58,706 bases of DNA from positions 1 through 58,706 of the forward strand of contig JAIXZY010000019.1 of the NCBI GenBank assembly GCA_027489355.1, in the 5' to 3' direction. The notes under the pieces were generated by a model, which searched no databases, was not told the origin of the DNA, and saw nothing but the letters and a program-made list of their open reading frames with translations. The DNA comes from Paracoccaceae bacterium (GTDB lineage: Bacteria > Pseudomonadota > Alphaproteobacteria > Rhodobacterales > Rhodobacteraceae). This document shows, piece after piece, positions 45,508-54,381 of the stretch. The position numbers were made by a program, and so were the translations under genes. Every line of letters starts with the position of its first letter. Position 1 is the stretch's first letter.

Positions 45508-46326
45508 TCAGCCGATCCGGCCGGTGATATAGGCTTCGGTCCGCGGGTCCTTCGGATTGGTGAAGATCTGCGCGGTGTCCGCGTATTCGACCAGGTTCCC
45601 CAGGTGGAAGAACGCCGTCTTCTGGCTGACCCGCGCCGCCTGCTGCATGGAATGGGTGACGATCACCACCGAGAACTGGCTACGCAACTCGTCGATCAGC
45701 TCTTCCACCTGGGCCGTCGCAATCGGGTCCAGCGCCGAGCAGGGCTCGTCCATCAGCAGAACTTCCGGCCCCGTCGCCACCGCCCGCGCGATGCAGAGCC
45801 GCTGCTGCTGGCCGCCCGACAGCCCCGTCCCCGGCGCGTCCAGCCGGTCCTTGACCTCGTTCCACAACGCGGCCTTGCGCAGCGAGGCTTCGACGATGGC
45901 GTCCAGCTCGCCCTTGTTGCGGGTCAGCCCGTGGATCTTCGGGCCATACGCCACGTTGTCGTAGATCGATTTCGGGAACGGGTTCGGCTTCTGGAACACC
46001 ATCCCGACCTTGGCGCGCAGCTGCACCGGGTCGACGCGGGGGTCATAGATGTCCTCGCCGTCCAGCAGGATCTTCCCCGTCACGCGGGCCGAGGCCACGG
46101 TGTCGTTCATCCGGTTCAGACAGCGCAGGAAGGTGGACTTGCCGCAGCCCGACGGACCGATGAAAGCGGTGACCGCCCGGTCCAGGATGTCGACCGACAC
46201 GTCCTTCAGCGCGTGGTTCTGGCCATAATGGACCTGAACCCCGCTGGCGGTGATCTTCGCCACCGTGGCCTGCAGCCCCGGTGCCATCGTGCGCATGTCG
46301 TCCATTGCCTGCTCCACGCCAGTCAT
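45508..46326 (-). CDS. pstB: Phosphate ABC transporter ATP-binding protein
   Basis: A 272-aa ATPase that would power high-affinity phosphate uptake. Walker [10 protein letters not shown], signature LSGGQQQRL, Walker B VLLMDEP and the PstB-specific [19 protein letters not shown] are present. The start may be 46326, or the ATG at 46305, which has GGAG 8 nt before it. Its partners pstS, pstC and pstA are not upstream; rbsK is there instead. Confidence 0.93.
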   Translation of the reverse strand: MTGVEQAMDDMRTMAPGLQATVAKITASGVQVHYGQNHALKDVSVDILDRAVTAFIGPSGCGKSTFLRCLNRMNDTVASARVTGKILLDGEDIYDPRVDPVQLRAKVGMVFQKPNPFPKSIYDNVAYGPKIHGLTRNKGELDAIVEASLRKAALWNEVKDRLDAPGTGLSGGQQQRLCIARAVATGPEVLLMDEPCSALDPIATAQVEELIDELRSQFSVVIVTHSMQQAARVSQKTAFFHLGNLVEYADTAQIFTNPKDPRTEAYITGRIG

Positions 46327-46354
46327 GCAGCCGCTCTAAAACGGCATGATGAAG

Positions 46355-46388
46355 CCTATGCGACGATTGTGTAACAGTCGAATGACAG
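46355..46388 (-). promoter_or_regulatory. Pho box and -10 before pstB
   Basis: CTGTCATTCGACTGTTAC (minus strand, 46388-46371) matches the Pho box plan of two CTGTCAT/CTGTTAC heptamers 4 bp apart. CATAGG (46360-46355) is a plausible -10 at the usual 10-bp distance. It lies directly after the rbsK stop and drives pstB-phoU-phoB. Confidence 0.75.
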
Positions 46389-47312
46389 TCAGCCGCGGGC
46401 CAGAAGCGCGTCGATCTCGGCCCGCGAAGGCATGGCGACCGCCGCCCCGGCGCGGGTGACGGAAATCCCGGCCGTAGCGCAGCCGAAACGGACGGCCTCG
46501 ATCACGTCGCACCCCTCGGACAGGGCCACCGCGAAACCGCCATTGAACGCATCGCCCGCGCCGGTCGTCTCGACCACCGGACCGGCGCTGATGACCGGGA
46601 CATGGACCGACCGCGAGCGGTCCCGGTAAAGCGCGCCGTTGCCGCCCAGAGTGACGATCACTGCGCCCACCCCCCGGGCCATCAGGGCATCGGCGGCACG
46701 TTCGGCCTCGGCCAGAGTGGTGACGGGCAGGCCGGTCAGGGTCTCGGCCTCGGTCTCGTTCGGGGTGATGTAGTCGCAGAGCGCCAGCATCGCGTCGTCC
46801 AGCGCGGCCGCGGGCGCGGGATTGAGGATCGTCGTCACCCCGGCGGCGCGCGCGATCGCCAGCCCCCGGCGCGCGGCCGGGATCGGTTGTTCCAGCTGCG
46901 TGACGAAGACGGCGGCGCTGCGGATCAGCTCGGCCCGGGTATCAAGGTCCTCGGGCGCAATCCGCCCGCCGGCACCCGAGGCGACGATGATCGCATTGTT
47001 CCCCGTGGCGGCCTCCAGGAAGATGAATGCCGCGCCGGTGTGGCTGTCGCGGTCCACGGTGACCTCGGGGGTGACGCCCGCTCGCTCCCAGGTCTGGCGG
47101 GCGGTGCGGGCGAAATCGTCGTCGCCGAGACGGGTCACGAAATGCACCCGCCCCCCGGCCATCGCCGCCGCGACCGCCTGGTTCGAGCCCTTGCCCCCCG
47201 GCCCCAGCGCGAAATGCTGGCCCAGGATCGTCTCGCCGATCCGGGGCATCCGGTCGGCGCGATAGGCGGTGTCGGCGTTGAAGATGCCAAGGACGACGAT
47301 GGGTCTGGTCAT
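46389..47312 (-). CDS. rbsK: Ribokinase
   Basis: A 307-aa PfkB-family kinase for D-ribose. GPGGKGSNQAVAAA is the N-terminal glycine motif and TTGAGDAFNGGFAVAL the catalytic DTxGAGD-type motif (here TTGAGD). It is 2 bp after the rbsD-like gene. No ribose transporter is nearby. Deoxyribose- or fructose-type PfkB kinases are alternatives, but the paired gene supports ribose. Confidence 0.88.
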   Translation of the reverse strand: MTRPIVVLGIFNADTAYRADRMPRIGETILGQHFALGPGGKGSNQAVAAAMAGGRVHFVTRLGDDDFARTARQTWERAGVTPEVTVDRDSHTGAAFIFLEAATGNNAIIVASGAGGRIAPEDLDTRAELIRSAAVFVTQLEQPIPAARRGLAIARAAGVTTILNPAPAAALDDAMLALCDYITPNETEAETLTGLPVTTLAEAERAADALMARGVGAVIVTLGGNGALYRDRSRSVHVPVISAGPVVETTGAGDAFNGGFAVALSEGCDVIEAVRFGCATAGISVTRAGAAVAMPSRAEIDALLARG

Positions 47313-47314
47313 GG

Positions 47315-47767
47315 TCAGGCCTCCGGAGGGATCACGCCCTTGCGCAGCATGAAGCAGCCATAGAAGCGCCGCTCGCCGGTCTGGATGACGGCAAAGGCGT
47401 TACGGGCAAGGTCGTAGAAGGCAAACCGCTCGATCCCCGGCAGCGGGCGGGCGCGGCCCTCGGCCCGGTCGACCTCGGCCTGGACCTCGGCCTGCACGGG
47501 CGGCACCTCATCGGGTTGCCCCACGACCTGCATCCGGCCGGCGAAATCGTCGACGAAGGTGTCCAGCGGCAGGACCGAGAGGATGGCATTCACCGCCTCG
47601 GCCGCGGTCAGGTTTTCCATCCGCAGAAGCTTGCCCGTGACCGTGGCCCGCGCGACGCTTTCGGCGGGGAAATTGGTGTCTACCACGACGATCGTGTCGC
47701 CATGCCCCATCGCGCGCAGGCAGCCCAGCACCTCGGCGTTCAGGCGATTGTCGATCCCTTTGAGCAC
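47315..47767 (-). CDS. RbsD/FucU-family sugar mutarotase
   Basis: A 150-aa protein. The segment LKGIDNRLNAEVLGCLRAMGHGDTIVVVDTNFPA with the conserved His and Asp is typical of RbsD/FucU, which interconvert anomers of ribose or fucose. GERRFYGCFMLRKGV lies near its C-terminus. The GTG start at 47767 has GGAGGGG upstream. Its size is nearer FucU than RbsD, but the rbsK partner favours ribose or a related pentose. Confidence 0.85.
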   Translation of the reverse strand: MLKGIDNRLNAEVLGCLRAMGHGDTIVVVDTNFPAESVARATVTGKLLRMENLTAAEAVNAILSVLPLDTFVDDFAGRMQVVGQPDEVPPVQAEVQAEVDRAEGRARPLPGIERFAFYDLARNAFAVIQTGERRFYGCFMLRKGVIPPEA

Positions 47768-47904
47768 CCGGCCCCTCCCCCGTTTTGTCCCTTTGGTCAA
47801 GGATATGCCCGGCTTCCCGCAGTTAGGCAAGGAAAGCGCGCGCCCCCTTGCGAAGGGTCGGGGGGCGTCGCAGTCTGGCGCCGATCTGACAGGAGCCTTC
47901 CGCC

Positions 47905-48708
47905 GTGACCGACCGCCCGCCCTACCGCTGGCCCGACCCCGACCGCGACTATGCCAACGGAGCCTTCATCCCCGGCGCCGCCGACTATCCCCCCCGCTGG
48001 GCCGAGGCCGCCGCCGCCTTCCGGCAGTCGCTGGGCCAGCGGGCCGAGCTGGACCTTGCCTACGGCCCCTCGCCGCGGGAACGGCTGGACCTCTTCCTGC
48101 CGGAAGGGACGCCGAAGGGTGTGGTCGTCTTCGTCCACGGCGGCTACTGGCACCTGTTTTCCAAGGCCCACTGGTCGCATTACGCCGCCGGTCCGCTTGC
48201 GCGCGGCTATGCGGTGGCGGTCCCGAGCTACACGCTCGCCCCCGCCGCGCGGATTGCCGAGATGACGGCCGAGATCGCGCGGGCCTGCTGGTTCGTCGGC
48301 ACCCGGGTTGCGGGGCCGATGGTGGTGACGGGACATTCCGCCGGCGGGCATCTGTCGGCCCGGATGGGCTGCGCCGACATCCCGGTCCCGGTCGCGCGGG
48401 TGGTCCCGATCTCGCCGCTGTCCGAACTGGGGCCACTGATCGCGACCGGGATGAACGCGACACTGAAGATCGACGTGGCCGAGGCCGCGGCGGAAAGCCC
48501 GGCGCGGCATCGGCTGCGGGACGGGGTCTCGGCCCATGTCTGGGTCGGCGCCGAAGAGCGGCCGGCCTTCCTGCTGCAGGCCCGCATCCTGTCCGAGGAA
48601 TGGAACTGCCCCTGGACCGCCGATCCGGGGCATCACCATTTCAGCGTGATCGACGCGCTTCAGCACCCGGCCTCATCCCTGTGCGAGGTGCTTCTGAAGG
48701 GGCTTTAA
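47905..48708 (+). CDS. Alpha/beta hydrolase, kynurenine formamidase-like
   Basis: A 267-aa hydrolase. The oxyanion motif HGGYWHLFSKAHWSHYA is like arylformamidase/esterase-lipase members, and the nucleophile motif is GHSAGG. The catalytic His is in DPGHHHFSVID. Possible roles are N-formylkynurenine or other ester/amide hydrolysis; no kyn genes adjoin it. The start is GTG at 47905 with CAGGAG 11 nt upstream. Confidence 0.82.
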   Translation: MTDRPPYRWPDPDRDYANGAFIPGAADYPPRWAEAAAAFRQSLGQRAELDLAYGPSPRERLDLFLPEGTPKGVVVFVHGGYWHLFSKAHWSHYAAGPLARGYAVAVPSYTLAPAARIAEMTAEIARACWFVGTRVAGPMVVTGHSAGGHLSARMGCADIPVPVARVVPISPLSELGPLIATGMNATLKIDVAEAAAESPARHRLRDGVSAHVWVGAEERPAFLLQARILSEEWNCPWTADPGHHHFSVIDALQHPASSLCEVLLKGL

Positions 48709-48710
48709 GG

Positions 48711-48771
48711 CCCGGCGTCCGCACCGGACCGCCGGGTCCTGTCGCGTCCTGTCAACGGGTTACGTGCGGAC
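48711..48771. other. Weak hairpins between converging hydrolase and modC genes
   Basis: CCCGGC (48711-48716) pairs with GCCGGG (48731-48736), and GTCCGCAC (48717-48724) with GTGCGGAC (48764-48771). These overlap, so they are alternatives. Possibly a bidirectional terminator. Confidence 0.35.
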
Positions 48772-48773
48772 AG

Positions 48774-49850
48774 TCACGGACTGTCAAGCATCGCCCCCAC
48801 GTCCGACTGCGCCACCGCCACGCTTTTCAGCACCGCGTGGACCGCCAGCCCCGGCACCAGGTCCAGCGCCTGGGCCGAGCGGCGGGTGACGCGGGCCAGC
48901 AGGTACTCGCCCCCAAGGTCCAACCGCACCAGCACGCCCGGACCGTGGCCGTCGTGCAGCGCCGCGACGGTGGCGGGCAGGATGTTCAGCGCCGATAGCC
49001 CCTCGGGCCGGGTCCGCGACAGGATCACGTCCTGCGCCGCGATCCGCACCCGCAACGCACGGCCCGGCTCGCCCGGGACATGCGGCAGCCAGAGCGACCC
49101 CGCCGCCGTGTCCAGTCGCGTCAGCCCATCCGCCTCTTGCGCGGCGATCCGGGCCGTCAGCACCGCGCCCGCATCGCGCAGGCCCAGAAGCGGCGCCGTC
49201 GCGGGGTCGGACAGGATCTGGGCGGCAGGCCCGAAAGCCACCACCCGTCCCGCCTCGATCACCGCGATGCTGGTGGCCAGCCGGGCGACCTCGGGGACGG
49301 AATGGCTGACATACAGGATCGGCAGGCCGGTCTCGTCGCGCAAAGCCTCGATATAGGGCAGGATCTCGGCCTTGCGCCCCTCGTCCAGCGCCGCGAGCGG
49401 TTCGTCCATCAGCAGCAGCCGCGGCCGCGACAAGAGCGCCCGGCCGATGGCGACACGCTGCTTCTCGCCCCCCGACAGCGTGGCCGGTCGGCGTGACAGC
49501 AGCCCGCCGATCCCCAGCAGGGCAACGATCCGGTCCAGACCCTCGGGCGGGACACGCCGGACGCGGGGGCCGTAGGTCAGGTTCTGGGCCACGGTCAGAT
49601 GCGGGAAAAGCCGGGCATCCTGAAACACATAGCCGATGTCCCGCCGGTGCGGCGGCAGGTCGTGCAGCGCCACCCCGTCCAGCGCGATCCGCGCCTCGTC
49701 GGGCCGAAGCAGGCCCGCCACCGCGTTGACGATGCTGGTCTTGCCCGACCCCGACTTGCCGAACAGGCAGGTCAGTCCCCCCGGCAGCGCCAAGCCGACG
49801 TCCAGTCGAAATGCGGGAAAGCGGTGCTCGATGCGGATTTCCAGTGTCAT
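48774..49850 (-). CDS. modC: Molybdate ABC transporter ATP-binding protein
   Basis: A 358-aa ATPase with C-terminal Mop/TOBE domain. Walker A FGKSGSGKTS, signature [16 protein letters not shown], Walker B LLLMDEPLAALD; the last 70 residues (GLSALNILPATVAALHD...) are the molybdate-binding Mop fold. The ATG at 49850 overlaps the modB stop (ATGA). Confidence 0.93.
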   Translation of the reverse strand: MTLEIRIEHRFPAFRLDVGLALPGGLTCLFGKSGSGKTSIVNAVAGLLRPDEARIALDGVALHDLPPHRRDIGYVFQDARLFPHLTVAQNLTYGPRVRRVPPEGLDRIVALLGIGGLLSRRPATLSGGEKQRVAIGRALLSRPRLLLMDEPLAALDEGRKAEILPYIEALRDETGLPILYVSHSVPEVARLATSIAVIEAGRVVAFGPAAQILSDPATAPLLGLRDAGAVLTARIAAQEADGLTRLDTAAGSLWLPHVPGEPGRALRVRIAAQDVILSRTRPEGLSALNILPATVAALHDGHGPGVLVRLDLGGEYLLARVTRRSAQALDLVPGLAVHAVLKSVAVAQSDVGAMLDSP

Positions 49851-50545
49851 CGGCCCGCGATCCTTGCCGCCACACGACGCGAGAGCCATTCCGACAGCGC
49901 CAGCGCCAGCATCGCCACCGCGACCGAGATCAGCACCAGCCGCAGCGCCGCCCCGTCGCCGCCCGGCACCTGCAGGAAGCCGTAGATCGCCGTGGGCAGT
50001 GTCTGCGTCTCGCCGGGGATGTTGGCGACAAAGGTGATCGTGGCCCCGAACTCGCCCATCGCCTTGGCGAAGGCCAGGACCGCGCCCGCGATGACACCCG
50101 GCAGGATCAGCGGCAGCGTGACCGTGGCAAAGACCGTCAGCCGCGTGGCCCCCAGCGTCGCGGCGGCGTCCTCAAGCCGGGGGTCCACCGCCTCGATGGC
50201 AAGCCGGATCGCGCGGACCAGCAGCGGGAAGGCCATTACCCCCGCCGCCAGCGCCGCCCCGGTCCAGCGGAAGGCGAAGGTGACGCCGAACCAGTCCCAC
50301 AGCGGCCCGCCGACCCAGCCCTGCCGACCGAAGGTCAGCAGCAGCAGGTAACCCGTCACCACCGGCGGCAGGATCAGCGGCAAGTGGACGATCCCGTTCA
50401 GCAACCCATGCCCCGGAAAGCGCCAGCGCGCCAGCGCATAGGCCGCGAGAAGGCCGAAGGGCAGGCTGACCAGCGTGGCGACCAGCGACACGCGCAGGGA
50501 CAGGGCCAGCGCCGTCGCAGCCTCGGGGGGGAGCCAGTCGGTCAT
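49847..50545 (-). CDS. modB: Molybdate ABC transporter permease
   Basis: A 232-aa inner-membrane permease with about five helices. The EAA-like loop is DAAATLGATRLTVFATVTLPLILPG. I chose the ATG at 50545; TTG at 50551 is in frame. It follows modA by 27 bp. Confidence 0.92.
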   Translation of the reverse strand: MTDWLPPEAATALALSLRVSLVATLVSLPFGLLAAYALARWRFPGHGLLNGIVHLPLILPPVVTGYLLLLTFGRQGWVGGPLWDWFGVTFAFRWTGAALAAGVMAFPLLVRAIRLAIEAVDPRLEDAAATLGATRLTVFATVTLPLILPGVIAGAVLAFAKAMGEFGATITFVANIPGETQTLPTAIYGFLQVPGGDGAALRLVLISVAVAMLALALSEWLSRRVAARIAGR

Positions 50546-50572
50546 GCGCAAACGCTGACACGCCGGACGGGC

Positions 50573-51316
50573 TTACGGCAAGGGCGTGAAGCCATTGGCA
50601 CGGAAGACCTCTTGCGCCGCGGGGTCCGAAAGATGGTCAAGGAAGGCTGCAGCGTCCTCGCCCGCCTGGGCGGTCAGCGCGCCGGGATAGACGATAGGCC
50701 GGTGGCTGTCCTCGGGGAAGGTGCCCAGCACGGTGACGCCCGGTTCGGCCACCGCGTCCGAGGCGTAGACGATGCCAAGCGGCGCTTCGCCCAGCGTGAC
50801 GAGTTGCAGCGCGGCGCGGACGTTCTCGGACTGCACGACGCTGGCCTCGACCCCGGACCACAGGCCAAGGCTTTCCAGCGCCTCCTTGCCGTACTGGCCC
50901 GCGGGGACCGAATCTACCATCGCCATCGACAGCTTGCCGTCGCCCAGAAGCCCCGGCAGGTCGAGTGTTGCGTCGATGGTGACCGGCGAGGCCGTGCCGG
51001 TCGCCACCAGGATCAGGCTGTTGCCCAGAAGGTCGCGGCGGCTCTCCTGCCGGATCAGCGCCTTCTCCTGCAGGTCGTCCATCCAGGCCTCGGAGGCGGA
51101 GAGGAAGATGTCGGCTGGTGCGCCCTCGGCGATCTGCTTCGCCAGCGCGGGCGTCCCGCCGTAAGACAGGACGACCGGGGTGCCCGTCTCGCCGGTCCAG
51201 TCGGCGGCGATCCGGTCCAGCGCGGTCTTCAGGCTGGCGGCGGCGAAGACCGTGACATCGGCCAGCGCGGCCGGGGCCGACAGGATCAGGGCGAGGGCGG
51301 CAAGGGTCAGGCGCAT
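50573..51316 (-). CDS. modA: Molybdate-binding periplasmic protein
   Basis: A 247-aa solute-binding protein. Signal peptide residues 1-19 (MRLTLAALALILSAPAALA), then DVTVFAAASLKTALDRIAADW and GAPADIFLSASEAWMD, the oxyanion-binding plan of ModA. Two ATATGG hexamers spaced 16 bp apart (51327-51348) precede it; whether they bind the ModE-like protein is open. Confidence 0.93.
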   Translation of the reverse strand: MRLTLAALALILSAPAALADVTVFAAASLKTALDRIAADWTGETGTPVVLSYGGTPALAKQIAEGAPADIFLSASEAWMDDLQEKALIRQESRRDLLGNSLILVATGTASPVTIDATLDLPGLLGDGKLSMAMVDSVPAGQYGKEALESLGLWSGVEASVVQSENVRAALQLVTLGEAPLGIVYASDAVAEPGVTVLGTFPEDSHRPIVYPGALTAQAGEDAAAFLDHLSDPAAQEVFRANGFTPLP

Positions 51317-51372
51317 GCGGGCTCCGATATGGTCGTCGGAACATATGGCCTGCGGCGACGGGCGAGCAAGCG

Positions 51373-51735
51373 TTATTTCTGTCCGGACATATCGCCAAGC
51401 AGCCCGGCGATCCGTGCGACCTGCGGGGCGGCCGCGGCCTCCACGGCCTGCAGCAAGGCGCGGTACGCGGCCAGGACCTCTTGCCCCTCGGCCGTCAGCT
51501 GCGCGCCCCCGCCCCCGGCCCCGCCCCGGGCCGAGGCGACCAGCGGCGCGCGGAAGGCGGCGTTCATCTCCTCGACCAAGGCCCAGGCGCGCTTGTAGCT
51601 CATCCCCATCGCGCGCCCGGCCGCGGCAATGGACCCCGTTTCGGCGATGCGTTGCAGCAGTTCCCCCTTCCCCGGCCCGAAGACGAGCCGGTCGCCGAAG
51701 AGAAGCCGCAGGCGAAGGCTGACGGGGTCGGACAT
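51373..51735 (-). CDS. ModE-type winged-helix regulator lacking the molybdate domain
   Basis: A 120-aa protein equal to the N-terminal HTH half of ModE: LLQRIAETGSIAAAGRAMGMSYKRAWALVEEMN. The C-terminal Mop/TOBE domains are absent. It therefore may bind DNA without sensing molybdate directly, or sense it through another protein. It lies 56 bp upstream of modA on the same strand. Confidence 0.85.
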   Translation of the reverse strand: MSDPVSLRLRLLFGDRLVFGPGKGELLQRIAETGSIAAAGRAMGMSYKRAWALVEEMNAAFRAPLVASARGGAGGGGAQLTAEGQEVLAAYRALLQAVEAAAAPQVARIAGLLGDMSGQK

Positions 51736-51800
51736 GCGGCCAGCATCGCGGGACTGGGCGGCTCTGGCAAGGCGGTGCGAAGAATGGGATTGATTTTTGC

Positions 51801-51818
51801 ATCCGAAATGTTTCGGAT
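51801..51818. promoter_or_regulatory. LacI-type operator before thuR
   Basis: ATCCGAAA-TG-TTTCGGAT, a perfect dyad with a 2-bp centre, 22 bp before the thuR start. The same CCGAAA/TTTCGG arms recur before thuE (52919-52932), so ThuR probably represses itself and the thu operon. Confidence 0.8.
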
Positions 51819-51840
51819 ACAGCCCAAAGGGGTTTGGGTC

Positions 51841-52863
51841 ATGGCGACACTGAAAGACATCGCACGGGCCTTGGATCTGTCGATCACCCAGGTCAGCCGG
51901 GCGCTGAACGACCATTCCGACGTGAACGAGGAGACGCGCCTGCGCGTCAAGGCCACGGCGCGGGCGATGAACTATCACCCCAACGCCTCGGCGCGGAAGC
52001 TGGTGTCGGGTCGGTCGGGGATGGTGGGGCTGGTGGTGCCGAACTATCGCAACATCGGCCAGGATCGGCTGTTCATGGAAGTGGTGGCGGGGCTGTCGAC
52101 CCAGTTCTCTGGCCGGGGGATGCAGTTCGTCCTGCACATGATGGCCGAACACGAGCCTGCCCTGCCCACCTACCAGCGGCTGATCGGCAAGGCGATGCTG
52201 GACGGATTCGTGCTGATCGACCCGCAGGACCAGGACCCCCGGATCGACTTCCTGCGCAAGGCGGGGCTGAGCTTCGTGGTGCATGGTCGCAGCGGAAAGA
52301 CCATCGACTATCCGTATTTTGACATTGAAAATGAACAACTTGCCTATGACCTGACCGCCCATCTGGTGGCGCGGGGGCATCGGCGGATCGCCTTTCTGAA
52401 CGGGGTGGCGGGGCGGTCCTATGTCACGGTGCGGGCACAGGGCTATCTGCGCGCCCTGCAGGACGGAGGTGCCGAAGTACTGCCCCATCTCCACCTGCAC
52501 GGCGAGATGGACGAAGCACACGGGCTGACCGACACGGTCCGGCTCTTCTCGGGCGAGGCGCCGCGTCCCACCGCCATCATCTGCGGCAACGTGCGGCTTG
52601 CGCAGGGGGTCTACCAGGCGCTGGCCGCGCTTGGCCTGTCCGTCCCCGGCGACGTCTCGGTCGTGGCGCATGACGACGAGTTGCCCGCCCTGCGCGCCTC
52701 GGCCTTCTTCCCGTCGCTCACCGTCACCAAGGCACCCTTGCGCGACAGCTGGGAGCCCTTGGCCGACTGCCTGGCCGGGGCGATCGAGGGAAAGCCGCTT
52801 GCAACCCTGCAGCGTATCGGCCGCTACACTTTCATCGAACGCAATTCCGTCGCCGCCCTCTGA
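51841..52863 (+). CDS. thuR: LacI-family regulator ThuR-like
   Basis: A 340-aa repressor. HTH: ATLKDIARALDLSITQVSRAL. The sugar-binding core has RKLVSGRSGMVGLVVPNY and GDVSVVAHDDELPAL. It precedes a trehalose/disaccharide transport operon on the same strand, the arrangement of thuR with thuEFGKAB recalled from Sinorhizobium meliloti. Confidence 0.9.
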   Translation: MATLKDIARALDLSITQVSRALNDHSDVNEETRLRVKATARAMNYHPNASARKLVSGRSGMVGLVVPNYRNIGQDRLFMEVVAGLSTQFSGRGMQFVLHMMAEHEPALPTYQRLIGKAMLDGFVLIDPQDQDPRIDFLRKAGLSFVVHGRSGKTIDYPYFDIENEQLAYDLTAHLVARGHRRIAFLNGVAGRSYVTVRAQGYLRALQDGGAEVLPHLHLHGEMDEAHGLTDTVRLFSGEAPRPTAIICGNVRLAQGVYQALAALGLSVPGDVSVVAHDDELPALRASAFFPSLTVTKAPLRDSWEPLADCLAGAIEGKPLATLQRIGRYTFIERNSVAAL

Positions 52864-52887
52864 CCCAAGTGCGGCGGTTTCGAATCG

Positions 52888-52932
52888 TTGACCGAAAGCG
52901 CTTTGGAGACTATGTTTTCCGAAACGTTTCGG
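52888..52932 (+). promoter_or_regulatory. thuE promoter with LacI-type operators
   Basis: TTGACC (52888-52893), 17-bp spacer, TATGTT (52911-52916). A perfect CCGAAACGTTTCGG operator (52919-52932) lies over the expected start of transcription. A second, imperfect site CGAAAGCGCTTTGG (52893-52906) is inside the spacer. Catabolite-type LacI operators at both positions suggest tight repression. Confidence 0.75.
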
Positions 52933-52994
52933 TAAAACCGGTCGTTTTGCACGTGAGAAGGCACGCCAACCGGCGGCCCAAGGGAGGAAACCAG

Positions 52995-54272
52995 ATGAAG
53001 ATCATAGAGGGCCGCGCGCTTCGCGCGACCGCAACCGCAGCCATGCTTGCCGCCTTCGGCGCGCCGGTTGCCGCTGAAGAACTGTTCTACGTCTCGGGCG
53101 CCGTCGGCAACGCGGTCGAGGATTTCAAGAAGATCGTGAAGCCGTGGGAAGAGGCCACCGGCAACACCGTGACCCTGGTGCCGATGCCGGCCTCGACGAC
53201 AGACCAGTTCGGCCAGTACCGCCTATGGCTTGCCGCCGGGGCGACCGACATCGACCTGTACCAGACCGACGTGATCTGGGCGCCGCAACTGGCCGACCAC
53301 TTCGTCGACCTGACCGAGGCCGCCAAGGACCTGGCGCCCACCCATTTCCCCTCGATCATCGAATCGCAGACCGTGAATGGCAAGCTGGTCGCCCTGCCGA
53401 TCTTCACGGACGCGCCCGCGCTGTACTACCGCAAGGACCTGCTGGAAAAGTACGGCAAGACCCCGCCGAAGACCTGGGCCGAACTGGCCGAGACCGCCAA
53501 GCTGATCCAGGACGGCGAACGCGCCGAGGGCAAGGCCGATCTCTGGGGCTTCGTCTGGCAGGGCAACGCCTATGAGGGCCTGACCTGCAACGCGCTGGAA
53601 TGGGTCAAGTCCTTCGGCGGCGGCCAGATCGTCGAGCCCGATGGCACGATCAGCATCAACAACGAAAACGCCGTCGCCGCGCTGGAGGCCGCGAAGTCCT
53701 GGGTCGGCACGATCAGCCCGGATGGGGTCCTCGCCTACCAGGAAGAGGAAGCCCGCGGCGTCTGGCAGACCGGCAACGCCGTCTTCATGCGCAACTGGCC
53801 CTATGCCTACACGCTGGGCAATGGCGACGACTCGGCGGTCAAGGGCCTGTTTGCCGTGACGACGCTTCCGGTCGGCAAGGAAGGCGACACCTCAGCGGCC
53901 ACGCTGGGCGGCTGGAACGTGGCCGTATCCAAGTACTCGACGAAGCAGGAAGCGGCGATCAGCCTTGCGCTCTACCTCGCCGGCCCCGAGGCGCAGAAGG
54001 AACGCGCGATCATCGCGTCGAACCTGCCGACGATCATCTCGCTCTACGATGACGCCGACATCGCCGCCGCGCAGCCGATCATCCCGCAGTGGAAGGACGT
54101 GTTCCTGAACGCCGTGCCGCGCCCCTCGGCGCCGACGCTCGGCAAGTACAACGAGGTTTCGGCCAAGTTCTGGTCTGCCGTGCACAACACGCTGTCGGGC
54201 AACGGCAGCGCGGCCGAGAACCTGGAACTGCTTGAGGTCGAACTGACCGACATCAAGGGGTCGGGCTGGTAA
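52995..54272 (+). CDS. thuE: Trehalose/disaccharide-binding periplasmic protein
   Basis: A 425-aa solute-binding protein of the CUT1 type. Signal peptide to about residue 27 (APVAAEEL). AGGGAGGAAACC precedes the ATG. The mature protein has the maltose-type binding-protein segments (AAGATDIDLYQTDVIWAP, MRNWPYAYTLG). It delivers trehalose, maltose-like or sucrose-type sugars to ThuFGK (family knowledge; specificity not proven here). Confidence 0.88.
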   Translation: MKIIEGRALRATATAAMLAAFGAPVAAEELFYVSGAVGNAVEDFKKIVKPWEEATGNTVTLVPMPASTTDQFGQYRLWLAAGATDIDLYQTDVIWAPQLADHFVDLTEAAKDLAPTHFPSIIESQTVNGKLVALPIFTDAPALYYRKDLLEKYGKTPPKTWAELAETAKLIQDGERAEGKADLWGFVWQGNAYEGLTCNALEWVKSFGGGQIVEPDGTISINNENAVAALEAAKSWVGTISPDGVLAYQEEEARGVWQTGNAVFMRNWPYAYTLGNGDDSAVKGLFAVTTLPVGKEGDTSAATLGGWNVAVSKYSTKQEAAISLALYLAGPEAQKERAIIASNLPTIISLYDDADIAAAQPIIPQWKDVFLNAVPRPSAPTLGKYNEVSAKFWSAVHNTLSGNGSAAENLELLEVELTDIKGSGW

Positions 54273-54298
54273 GTCCTCCCGGACCTGACTGACCCCAA

Positions 54299-54333
54299 GG
54301 CGGGCGGCTTCTGAACTGCGGGGGCCGCCCGCC
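54299..54333 (+). terminator. Strong hairpin between thuE and thuF
   Basis: GGCGGGCGGC (54299-54308) pairs perfectly with GCCGCCCGCC (54324-54333), loop 15 nt. Such a stem after a binding-protein gene often raises the binding protein over the permeases by transcript processing. Confidence 0.7.
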
Positions 54334-54381
54334 ACGACAAGACCGGGCCTCGGAGGGGGGACCCGACAGGGGAGGGACATC

